NCBI GenBank assembly: GCA_045652445.1
Contig: JAZRUJ010000087.1
Span: 1-39,443, forward strand
DNA: 39,443 nucleotides
Direction: 5' to 3'
Source: RGIG995 sp045652445
GTDB lineage: Bacteria; Bacillota; Clostridia; Oscillospirales; UBA644
Below are positions 16,819 to 23,971 of this stretch, in pieces (the stretch's first letter is position 1; each line of letters opens with the position of its first letter). The translations under genes and the position numbers were made by a program. The notes below the pieces were generated by a model, which searched no databases, was not told the DNA's origin, and saw nothing but the letters and a program-made list of their open reading frames with translations.

Positions 16819-18453
16819 ATGGCAAAACAAATTTTGTACGGAGAAGAAGCCCGCAAGGCTTTGGAACGGGGCGTCAATCAGTTGGCGGACACCGTAAAAA
16901 TCACCTTGGGTCCCAAGGGACGCAACGTGGTTCTGGATCGGAAATTCGGAGCACCCCTCATCACCAACGACGGGGTTACGATTGCAAAAGAAGTGGAACT
17001 GGACGATCCCTTTGAAAATATGGGTGCCCAGCTGGTGAAAGAAGTTTCCACCAAGACCAACGACGTCGCCGGAGACGGGACGACCACCGCAACTCTGCTT
17101 GCACAGGCTCTGGTCAGAGAGGGAATGAAGAACGTTACCGCCGGGGCAAACCCCATCGTTTTGAAGAAGGGTATTCAAAAAGCCGTTGCCGCCGCCGTTG
17201 CGGAAATTAAGGCAAATTCCAAAGTGGTAGCCTCTTCCGACGATATCGCCCGGGTTGCCACCGTTTCTTCCGCCGATGAAACCATCGGAAAACTCATCGC
17301 CGAAGCCATGGAAAAGGTCACCAACGACGGCGTTATCACCGTGGAAGAAAGCAAAACCGCCGAAACCTACAGCGAAGTTGTGGAAGGCATGATGTTTGAC
17401 CGGGGTTATATTACTCCCTACATGGTTACCGATACCGATAAGATGGAAGCGGTCATCGACGACGCTTTGATCTTGATTACCGACAAGAAGATCTCCAATA
17501 TTCAAGAAGTCCTTCCTTTGCTGGAACAGATCGTTCAGGCGGGCAAGAAATTGGTTATCATCGCCGAAGACGTGGAAGGGGAAGCCTTGTCTACCCTGAT
17601 TGTCAATAAGTTGCGTGGCACCTTTACCTGTGTTGCTGTCAAGGCTCCCGGATTCGGGGATCGCCGTAAGGAAATGCTGCAGGATATCGCCATTCTTACC
17701 GGCGGGACTGTCATCAGCGAAGAAATTGGCTTGGATCTGAAGACCGCTACCGTGGATCTTCTGGGTCGTGCCAACCAAGTAAAGGTTCAAAAAGAAAATA
17801 CCGTCATCGTGGGCGGGAAAGGCGACAAAGAAATGATTGCCGCCCGCGTTGCCCAGATCCGGAAAGGAATTGAAACCACCTCCTCCGATTTCGATCGGGA
17901 AAAACTCCAGGAACGCCTGGCAAAATTGGCAGGTGGGGTTGCGGTAATTAAAGTCGGGGCTGCCACCGAAGTGGAAATGAAAGAAAAGAAACTTCGCATT
18001 GAAGATGCCCTTGCCGCTACCAAAGCCGCCGTGGAAGAAGGCATGGTCGCCGGGGGCGGAACCGCTTATATTAACGCGATTCCCGCAGTCTCCGCATTGT
18101 TGGAATCCACCGAAGAAGTGGACGAAAAGACCGGGGTGAAGATTGTTCTCTCCGCTTTGGAAGCTCCCGTTCGCCAGATTGCCGCTAACGCGGGAATCGA
18201 CGGATCCATCATTGTGGATCGCATCAAAAATTCCGATAAGAAAAACTACGGCTACGACGCCTACAAAGAAATCTACGGCGATATGTTCGACGCCGGTATC
18301 GTGGATCCCACCAAGGTGACCCGTTCCGCCATCGAAAATGCCGCTTCTGCCGCCGCCATGATTCTGACCACCGAATCCATCGTTGCGGATAAGAAAGATC
18401 CCGCCGCTGAAGCTGCTGCCGCTGCTGCCGGGGCTGCAGGCGGAATGTATTAA
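16819..18453 (+). CDS. groEL: Chaperonin GroEL
   Basis: Sixty-kDa chaperonin subunit of 544 residues. Family landmarks include LGPKGRNVVLDRKFG, the nucleotide-binding GDGTTTATLLAQAL, and VAGGGTAYINA. The C-terminus is AAAAAAGAAGGMY, so the usual GGM repeat tail is short and Ala-rich. It is cotranscribed with groES and followed by an intrinsic terminator. Confidence 0.99.
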   Translation: MAKQILYGEEARKALERGVNQLADTVKITLGPKGRNVVLDRKFGAPLITNDGVTIAKEVELDDPFENMGAQLVKEVSTKTNDVAGDGTTTATLLAQALVREGMKNVTAGANPIVLKKGIQKAVAAAVAEIKANSKVVASSDDIARVATVSSADETIGKLIAEAMEKVTNDGVITVEESKTAETYSEVVEGMMFDRGYITPYMVTDTDKMEAVIDDALILITDKKISNIQEVLPLLEQIVQAGKKLVIIAEDVEGEALSTLIVNKLRGTFTCVAVKAPGFGDRRKEMLQDIAILTGGTVISEEIGLDLKTATVDLLGRANQVKVQKENTVIVGGKGDKEMIAARVAQIRKGIETTSSDFDREKLQERLAKLAGGVAVIKVGAATEVEMKEKKLRIEDALAATKAAVEEGMVAGGGTAYINAIPAVSALLESTEEVDEKTGVKIVLSALEAPVRQIAANAGIDGSIIVDRIKNSDKKNYGYDAYKEIYGDMFDAGIVDPTKVTRSAIENAASAAAMILTTESIVADKKDPAAEAAAAAAGAAGGMY

Positions 18454-18470
18454 TTCCAAAAAACAAAGAT

Positions 18471-18505
18471 TTCCCCGAAGCAAACTCGCTTCGGGGAATT
18501 TTTTT
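18471..18505 (+). terminator. Intrinsic terminator of groESL
   Basis: A perfect 11-bp stem (18471-18481 with 18488-18498) has a 6-base loop and is followed by seven T. Confidence 0.95.
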
Positions 18506-18550
18506 GACTACAATATAAAATTGTTAAAATGTTTCCTTTCTTTTTTAAAC

Positions 18551-18579
18551 TTGACAAAATTTCCGATTTATGATATAAT
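18551..18579 (+). promoter_or_regulatory. Consensus promoter of the structured leader and CNNM gene
   Basis: TTGACA (18551-18556), 17-bp spacer, TATAAT (18574-18579) with an extended TG at 18571-18572. The transcript would begin near 18586. Confidence 0.88.
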
Positions 18580-18585
18580 AATGCA

Positions 18586-18751
18586 AAACAACGGATATTG
18601 ATTTCCGAACAATGAAAGAGACGGTGAAAGCGGAATGGACGAGTGCGGCAGTAGGGCGGGGGCAGACCCCAACCCTTCGGGTGCATACCATCTGCTACTG
18701 TAAAATGAATACGGGCATACTGCGGTGCGGTATGTCCGTTTGTTGTTTTTT
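18586..18751 (+). ncRNA. Structured leader RNA of unknown class, possible riboswitch/attenuator
   Basis: The 337 bp between groEL and the transporter hold no gene but do hold a strong promoter, this structured segment, and a terminator. The core has CAGTAG (18649-18654) pairing with CTACTG (18695-18700). This encloses a GGGG/CCCC hairpin (18659-18670) and an ACCC/GGGT hairpin (18672-18682), a small multi-branched fold. GCATACC at 18683-18689 inside the fold can pair with GGTATGT at 18729-18735, the 3' arm of the terminator, and would then compete with the terminator. I compared it from memory with yybP-ykoY, M-box, NiCo, c-di-AMP, c-di-GMP, cobalamin, TPP, fluoride, ZTP and T-box consensus and saw no match. 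A free small RNA is the alternative. Confidence 0.55.
18711..18751 (+). terminator. Intrinsic terminator in the leader before the CNNM gene
   Basis: A 13-bp stem with two G-U pairs (18711-18723 with 18727-18739) has a GGT loop and is followed by TTGTTGTTTTTT. It lies 40 bp before the start codon of the transporter, so readthrough must be regulated or the RNA upstream must be a separate product. Confidence 0.85.
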
Positions 18752-18790
18752 CAGAGGATTTTTTTATCGCATAATTGAGGTTTTTTAAGT

Positions 18791-20092
18791 ATGTTTGGAG
18801 CTGTTATATTACAACTTGTGCTGATTTTTCTTAACGCGGTTTTTGCCAGTGCGGAGACGGCGATCATCTCTTCCAATGCCGCCCGGATCGAACATCTTGC
18901 GGCGGACGGAGATAAACGGGCAAAGCGACTGTTGACTCTGACGGGAAACCCCTCCCGGTTTTTATCCACCGTTCAGGTTGCTATTACTCTGGCGGGTTTT
19001 TTGGGGAGTGCTTACGCCGCGGACAACTTTGCCCAGCCCCTGGTGGATTGGCTGTTGACCTTGAAAATTCCCGTTCCCGAACAGATTTTGGATTCTGCCT
19101 GCGTATTTTTGATTACCGTTCTTCTGTCCTTTTTCAGCATTGTGTTTGGGGAGTTGGTGCCTAAGCGGGTGGCGTTAAAAGACCCGGACAAATCGGCTCT
19201 GCAGCTGGCGGGGATTTTGAATTTCGTCTCGGTTTTGTTTGCTCCCTTCGTTTGGATCTTGACCAAATCCACCAACGGCGTTCTTCGGTTAATGCGGATC
19301 GACCCTAACGAAGCCGACGACGAAGTGACCGAGGAAGAGATTCGCATGATGTTGGAATCGGGAAGCGAAAAAGGAACTATTGACAAGGCGGAAACCCAGA
19401 TGATCCGCAATATTTTTGAGTTTGACGATACGGATCTGAGTGAAATTTGCACCCACCGAAAAGACGTGGTGATTTTATACGAAGACGAAGATTTGGAATC
19501 TTGGAAGAAAATTCTTTATCAAACTCGCCACTCGTTTTACCCCATTTGCGGAGAGACTGCCGATGACGTAAAGGGTGTTTTGGACGCGGACCAATTTTTC
19601 CGTATTTTAGGGACTTCCGATTATGAAACCGCCCTTTCCTCCGCCCGGAAAAAGCCCATGTTTGTTCCCGAACACAGTAAGGCGGATATGCTGTTCTCTA
19701 AAATGAAAGAAACCGGCGAAACTTTTGCCGTTTTGATCGACGAATACGGCGGAATGCAAGGGGTCATTACCTTTTACGACCTTTTGGATTGTCTTGTGGG
19801 AAATCTGCGAGGCGATGAGCCGGAAGAAATTCGTCAAATGGAAGAAAATCGCTGGGAAATCGACGGTGCCGCTTCCCCCGATCGCGTGGCAGAACTTCTG
19901 CGGGTAGCGTTGGACGGAGAAGGCTACGAAACCTTTGGCGGTTACGTGCTGGATCTGTTGGGGGCTGTTCCCGAAGACGGTTCCACGCCCGAAACCGAAA
20001 CCGAAGATCTTTGGATCAAAGTGAACGCCGTGTCTGATCGCCGTATCGAATCGGTTACGGTTATAAAAAAAGCAAAAGAAGATCAAGAATAA
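18791..20092 (+). CDS. CNNM/CorC-type membrane transporter (DUF21-CBS-CorC)
   Basis: Membrane protein of 433 residues in the family linked to Mg2+ or other divalent cation export (CorB/CorC, CNNM, also annotated as hemolysin-related). The N-terminal DUF21 domain (about 1-190) has four hydrophobic segments and the signatures SAETAIIS and FGELVPKRVAL. A CBS pair follows (about 205-325, with IDEYGGMQGVITFYDLLDCLVGNL-type end). The CorC/HlyC domain (about 345-425) is at the C-terminus. The start is supported by the signal-anchor-like N-terminus, although the AATTGAGG ribosome site is modest. The structured leader and terminator upstream imply control at transcription elongation, possibly by an ion or metabolite. 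Confidence 0.9.
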   Translation: MFGAVILQLVLIFLNAVFASAETAIISSNAARIEHLAADGDKRAKRLLTLTGNPSRFLSTVQVAITLAGFLGSAYAADNFAQPLVDWLLTLKIPVPEQILDSACVFLITVLLSFFSIVFGELVPKRVALKDPDKSALQLAGILNFVSVLFAPFVWILTKSTNGVLRLMRIDPNEADDEVTEEEIRMMLESGSEKGTIDKAETQMIRNIFEFDDTDLSEICTHRKDVVILYEDEDLESWKKILYQTRHSFYPICGETADDVKGVLDADQFFRILGTSDYETALSSARKKPMFVPEHSKADMLFSKMKETGETFAVLIDEYGGMQGVITFYDLLDCLVGNLRGDEPEEIRQMEENRWEIDGAASPDRVAELLRVALDGEGYETFGGYVLDLLGAVPEDGSTPETETEDLWIKVNAVSDRRIESVTVIKKAKEDQE

Positions 20093-20124
20093 AAAATGCC
20101 GGAGGAAATTCCTCCGGCATTTTT
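20091..20124. terminator. Bidirectional terminator between CNNM and cinA
   Basis: A perfect 11-bp stem (20096-20106 with 20110-20120) is flanked by six A on the left and TTTTG on the right. It can serve both convergent genes. Confidence 0.92.
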
Positions 20125-20125
20125 G

Positions 20126-20611
20126 TTATAGTATTTGATTTAACCGTTCAAAAACGTAATCGGTGGCGGCGGTTCGCACGGCGTTGCGTCCCAATGCTCC
20201 GAATTGCTTTGTTTCGGTGGTGAGTTTGCCTTGATAATAAAAGCCGAAACAGACCGTTCCCACGGGCTTTTCCGCCGTTCCGCCTTCCGGACCGGCGATG
20301 CCGGAAATGGCGACGCCCACTTGAGCATTGTTTTTATCGGAAACGCCTTTTGCCATTTCCCCTGCCGTTTGTTCGCTGACGGCACCCCATTGTTCCAACG
20401 TAGCTTTTTCTACCCCCAAAAGCCCTATTTTTGCCTCGTTTGCGTAGGTGATGAAGGAAGCATTCAATACCTTGGACGCCTTGGGGATATCCACTAATCT
20501 GGCACAGACCATACCGCCGGTGCAAGATTCTGCAAAAGAAATGGTCAACCCTTGCTGAATAAGTTTGTCCACGACCTGTTCGGCGGTGGAAAAACGTAAT
20601 TGTTCCGTCAT
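20126..20611 (-). CDS. pncC: CinA C-terminal domain protein (PncC, nicotinamide-nucleotide amidase)
   Basis: Stand-alone CinA C-terminal domain, 161 residues, a family with nicotinamide mononucleotide deamidase activity in NAD recycling. Typical blocks are SFAESCTGG with the nucleophilic Ser region, SFITYANEAKIGLLGV, AVSEQTAGEMAKGV and GIAGPEGGTAEKPVGTVCFG. I chose the ATG at 20611 because GGAG lies six bases upstream; the longer frame to 20644 would run through the adjacent terminator. There is no N-terminal CinA/MoaB-like domain. It lies between two terminators and may be read from upstream readthrough or a weak promoter I do not see. Confidence 0.9.
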   Translation of the reverse strand: MTEQLRFSTAEQVVDKLIQQGLTISFAESCTGGMVCARLVDIPKASKVLNASFITYANEAKIGLLGVEKATLEQWGAVSEQTAGEMAKGVSDKNNAQVGVAISGIAGPEGGTAEKPVGTVCFGFYYQGKLTTETKQFGALGRNAVRTAATDYVFERLNQIL

Positions 20612-20622
20612 AAAATTCTCCG

Positions 20623-20653
20623 AAAAAGGAGATGCGTTGGGCATCTCCTTTTT
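20623..20653 (-). terminator. Terminator after the decarboxylase membrane subunits
   Basis: A 13-bp inverted repeat (20623-20635 with 20641-20653) ends in TTTTT on both strands. It is 6 bp beyond the 43-residue gene on the minus strand and 12 bp before the cinA start. Confidence 0.85.
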
Positions 20654-20658
20654 TTGTT

Positions 20659-20790
20659 TTATTTTTTCGAGGTGACTTTGTTCAAAACCGTTACCGTCAG
20701 GATAATTGCCAAAGTAACGATAAAAATACCCAGCATACCCTTGCCCATATAGGGGAGGGTTTCCATCAATCCTTGTACGTCAAGTTTCAT
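20659..20790 (-). CDS. Small one-helix membrane protein, OadG/gamma-subunit-like
   Basis: Very short gene encoding 43 residues. The product starts MKLDVQGLMETLPYMGKGM, continues with the hydrophobic helix LGIFIVTLAIILTVTVL (about 20-36), and ends NKVTSKK. AAGGGGGT precedes the ATG, and it lies 12 bp after the OadB-like gene, with a terminator directly after it. The gene order and the pattern of a short N-terminal amphipathic part, one helix and a polar tail match the small gamma or delta subunit of Na+-translocating decarboxylases (OadG/MmdD). It lacks the usual Pro/Ala-rich C-terminal tail of OadG, so it would be a minimal version. Confidence 0.72.
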   Translation of the reverse strand: MKLDVQGLMETLPYMGKGMLGIFIVTLAIILTVTVLNKVTSKK

Positions 20791-20802
20791 TGTAATACCC
20801 CC

Positions 20803-21963
20803 TTATGCCAAAAACGAAAGAATCAGACCCCCGGCGATGACCGAAGCCACCTGACCGGAAACGTTAACACCGATAGCGTGCATGAGAAGAAAGTTCTGAT
20901 CGTCTTCCGCCAAGCCCATTTTGTTTACTACACGACCCGCCATGGGGAAGGCAGAGATTCCGGCAGCCCCAATCATGGGGTTGATTTTCTTTTTCAGGAA
21001 GAGGTTCATAATTTTTGCCAACATAACACCGCCGAAGGTATCAAAGATAAAGGCAAACAGACCAAGCCCCATAATCAGCAGAGTTTCCCACTGTAAAAAT
21101 TCCGACGCTTTCATCTGGAATGCAATGGTGATTCCCAAGAAAATGGTGATGAGGTTTGCCAAAACTTTTTGAGCGGTTTCGGACAGAGAATTCAAAACGC
21201 CGCATTCCCGAATCAGGTTTCCGAACATCAAAAAGCCGATGAGGGAGACCGCGTCAGGGGCAACGAATCCGACCAAAATGGTAACGATGATGGGGAACAA
21301 GATTCGAGTGGTTTTGGATACTTCTCTTGCACCGGAATCGTCCATGCGGATCAGCCGTTCTTTTTTTGTGGTGCAGCACTTGATGACTACCGGTTGGATC
21401 AGGGGAACCAGTGCCATATACGAATAAGCGGCAACCATGATGGCGGCAAGATAGTTGGATTTCAAGGTTTGAGCCACAAAAATGGCGGTCGGCCCGTCGG
21501 CTGCCCCGATGATGGCGATGGAAGCCGCATCGTTCAGGTCAAAGCCTACGAAAGAAGCCAGGCACAGAGTAAAGAAAATACCGAATTGAGCCGCGGCTCC
21601 GAACAGCATGTATCTGGGGTTGCGAAGCAGAGGTCCAAAGTCGATCATCGCCCCAATCCCGATAAACAAAATCAGGGGCATCAACTCTCCGTTGTCGATC
21701 CCGATGCTGAACAACCGTTCCAGGGTGTGAAAGGCACCGTTTTGAGCAACGGCTTGATCTCCTACCATTTCAATGCCGGGGAGGTTTACGAGGATTGCAC
21801 CGAATCCCATAGGCAGAAGCAGGGTGGGTTCCATATCTTTCTTAATCGCAAGATAGATCAGAACGCCGCCGATGATCCACATGACGATCTGCTTGACGAT
21901 CAGCATGGGATCTGCTTGCATCTGTTCAATGATGGGTGCAAACAGGTCGGTAAAAATGCTCAT
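20803..21963 (-). CDS. Na+-translocating decarboxylase beta subunit (OadB/GcdB/MmdB family)
   Basis: Integral membrane carboxybiotin decarboxylase of 386 residues that couples CO2 release to Na+ export. About nine to ten hydrophobic segments are present. Family markers are PMGFGAILVNLPG near the N-terminus, GIGAMIDFGPLL, IGAADGPTAIFVAQTL (contains the conserved Asp of the ion site), and the C-terminal NPMIGAAGISAFPMAGRVV. The ATG at 21963 is chosen because AAAGGAG precedes it. The alpha and biotin subunits are not adjacent, so the substrate (oxaloacetate, methylmalonyl-CoA or glutaconyl-CoA) cannot be told. An extended -10 promoter lies just upstream. Confidence 0.93.
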   Translation of the reverse strand: MSIFTDLFAPIIEQMQADPMLIVKQIVMWIIGGVLIYLAIKKDMEPTLLLPMGFGAILVNLPGIEMVGDQAVAQNGAFHTLERLFSIGIDNGELMPLILFIGIGAMIDFGPLLRNPRYMLFGAAAQFGIFFTLCLASFVGFDLNDAASIAIIGAADGPTAIFVAQTLKSNYLAAIMVAAYSYMALVPLIQPVVIKCCTTKKERLIRMDDSGAREVSKTTRILFPIIVTILVGFVAPDAVSLIGFLMFGNLIRECGVLNSLSETAQKVLANLITIFLGITIAFQMKASEFLQWETLLIMGLGLFAFIFDTFGGVMLAKIMNLFLKKKINPMIGAAGISAFPMAGRVVNKMGLAEDDQNFLLMHAIGVNVSGQVASVIAGGLILSFLA

Positions 21964-22001
21964 TAATTCAATCTCCTTTGTTTTATAGCACATACAAATC
22001 T

Positions 22002-22030
22002 ATTATACCATAATTCTCCAAAAGATACAA
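22002..22030 (-). promoter_or_regulatory. Promoter for the decarboxylase subunits
   Basis: On the minus strand TTGTAT (22030-22025), 17-bp spacer, and TGGTATAAT ending at 22002: an extended -10 promoter. Confidence 0.75.
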
Positions 22031-22067
22031 GGCGGTTCACATGATTGTCAAAAAATGGATAAAAATA

Positions 22068-22091
22068 GCACCCGAAATCAAGATCGGGTGC
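22068..22091. terminator. Terminator at the end of the glycogen cluster
   Basis: GCACCCGA (22068-22075) pairs with TCGGGTGC (22084-22091). The minus-strand continuation is TATTTTTATCC, and the plus-strand side has CGTTTTTATTA. It lies just after the GH13 stop codon. Confidence 0.85.
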
Positions 22092-22099
22092 CGTTTTTA

Positions 22100-23971
22100 T
22101 TATCCTTTGAAGACCAAGGCGGACATGGGGGGGAGGGTTGCGGCGTTGCGATGCCGCTTTTTGGTGATAAGCTCGGTTTTTGAGCCGTCCAATTCCACCG
22201 TTTTTTCTTGGTCGGAGCAGTTGACTGCTACGGTGATAGGGGCGTGGTTTTCGTCCCATCGACGGTAGATGACCAATCCTTGGTGGTCGTAGAGAATGTC
22301 CAAATTCCCTTGCCGGAAAACGGGATGTTTTTTTCGCAGATGGCACAGGGTTTTGACCAATTCCTGAATTTTTTTATCTTCCTTTCCCCAGGGGAAATAT
22401 TGCCGATTCAAGGGGTCGTGTCCCCCCTGCATTCCCGCTTCATCGCCGTAATAGACCGAGGGAATTCCGGGCAGGGTAAACATCAAAATATCGGCAACCA
22501 TCAATCGTTGTTTTGCGGTGATCAACTGTTGTTCGGTCAACTGTAATGCCACCTGACCCGCCGGATCTTTGGGCAGCGTAACGCCGCTTAACACCGTCAA
22601 CGCCCGGGGGGTGTCGTGGGTCCCGATGAGGTTCATGGCACAGTGCAGACCGCAGGGGGGATAATTTTCCGTAAGTCCCCGGAGCCGTTCGGCAAACAGG
22701 TCGCTGTCTCCGGTCAATACGAAGCCTAAAACCGCGTCTTTCAGCACATAATTCATGACGCTGTCCAACTGTTCCCCCAAAAGGTAGGTGCGGCGAAGTC
22801 CGTAGGATTCTTTGTTCGTGGCATCTTCCCACACTTCCCCGATGAACAAGGCGTCGGGGTTTTCTTCTTTGATGGCAATTCTCGCGGCTTGCAGAAAATC
22901 GTCGGGAATTTCGTCTGCCACGTCAAACCGCCAGCCGTCGGCTCCCGCCCGGATCCAGCGACGCAAAATTCCGTCTTTCCCCGTCATGTATTCCAGGTAA
23001 GCTGGGTTGGATTCGTCCACTTCCGGCAATAATTTAATGCCCCACCAGGCTACGTAATCCTCCGGCCAGGACTTAAACTTAAACCAGGGATAGTAAGGGG
23101 ATTCTTTGGACTGATACGCCCCTTGGTTGGGGTAAGTTCCGTATTTGTTGAAGTAGATGCTGTCTTCCCCCGTGTGGCTGAACACTCCGTCCAACATCAC
23201 TTTTATGCCCCGCTTGTGGGCGGCTTTGCAGAGGGATTTGAAATCGTCTTCGTTTCCTAAAAGGGGGTCGATTTTTTCGTAATTGCCCGTGTCGTACCGG
23301 TGGTTGGAGTGGGCTTCAAAGATGGGATTCAGATATAGGGCGGTAATGCCCAGATCCTTGAGATAATCCAGTTTTTCTTCGATGCCTTTTAAGTTTCCGC
23401 CGAAAAAGTCGGTGGTGTCCAGATCTCCGTTTGCTTCCCGTTTCCAGGTGGGAAGTTCCCCGGGTTTTCGTAGTTTTGCATAGGCTTTTTCGGGGGGCAA
23501 CACAGGTTCTTTTGCCCGGTAAAACCGGTCCGGGAAGATTTGATAAAAGGTTCCGCCCGCCCAATCTTTGGGCAAAACTTCGGCTTTGTCATAGACCGTC
23601 ATCTGCCATGCAGAGGGATTTTGCCGTCCGCAGACCGGCTTGTTTCGGGCATCTCTGCCATACACCTTTTTCCCCTCTCGGGTAGTCATTCCAAAGGTGT
23701 ACCAATAGACTCCCGGAGCCTGGGGGGTGACGGATACGGTCCACCGTTGGTATTGACGGATATTTTCCGCAAAGGTGAGGCAATATTCTTGAGCGTTTTG
23801 TCCGTCTTTCGAAAACCACAACACAATCTCCCGGGGACATTCGCCCCGGGGGATCAGTATGGATAAGGTTACTTCCGTTCCGTGGGGGACAGCCCCTACG
23901 GGAGAGCGGTAAAAGGCGTTTCGGGAGTCAAACAAGATTCCCGTTTGCCGATCGGAAATGGGAGGGATCAC
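22100..23971 (-). CDS. GH13 alpha-glucan hydrolase (neopullulanase/cyclomaltodextrinase-like)
   Basis: Family 13 enzyme of about 623 residues acting on alpha-1,4/1,6 glucans. I take the GTG at 23971 as start: it overlaps the glgP stop in a GTGA and has GGAGG seven bases upstream; an ATG at 24001 is possible. Numbered from the GTG, an N-terminal beta domain (about 10-120, CBM34-like) precedes the barrel. Catalytic motifs are DGVFSH (region I), GWRFDVADE (nucleophile D350), FIGEVWED (acid/base E379) and NLIGTHDTPR (D453). No signal peptide is present, so it acts in the cytoplasm, fitting breakdown of limit dextrins left by GlgP. It is the last gene of the glycogen cluster. Confidence 0.9.
   Translation of the reverse strand: MIPPISDRQTGILFDSRNAFYRSPVGAVPHGTEVTLSILIPRGECPREIVLWFSKDGQNAQEYCLTFAENIRQYQRWTVSVTPQAPGVYWYTFGMTTREGKKVYGRDARNKPVCGRQNPSAWQMTVYDKAEVLPKDWAGGTFYQIFPDRFYRAKEPVLPPEKAYAKLRKPGELPTWKREANGDLDTTDFFGGNLKGIEEKLDYLKDLGITALYLNPIFEAHSNHRYDTGNYEKIDPLLGNEDDFKSLCKAAHKRGIKVMLDGVFSHTGEDSIYFNKYGTYPNQGAYQSKESPYYPWFKFKSWPEDYVAWWGIKLLPEVDESNPAYLEYMTGKDGILRRWIRAGADGWRFDVADEIPDDFLQAARIAIKEENPDALFIGEVWEDATNKESYGLRRTYLLGEQLDSVMNYVLKDAVLGFVLTGDSDLFAERLRGLTENYPPCGLHCAMNLIGTHDTPRALTVLSGVTLPKDPAGQVALQLTEQQLITAKQRLMVADILMFTLPGIPSVYYGDEAGMQGGHDPLNRQYFPWGKEDKKIQELVKTLCHLRKKHPVFRQGNLDILYDHQGLVIYRRWDENHAPITVAVNCSDQEKTVELDGSKTELITKKRHRNAATLPPMSALVFKG

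Noticed and set aside
16468..18483. Open frame of 671 codons antisense to groES-groEL
   Set aside because: It is entirely opposite two certain genes and results from their codon bias.
18586..18751. Leader RNA as a yybP-ykoY manganese, M-box magnesium, NiCo or c-di-AMP riboswitch, SRP RNA, or T-box
   Set aside because: Conserved core sequences of those classes, as I remember them, are absent. It is reported only as an unassigned structured RNA.
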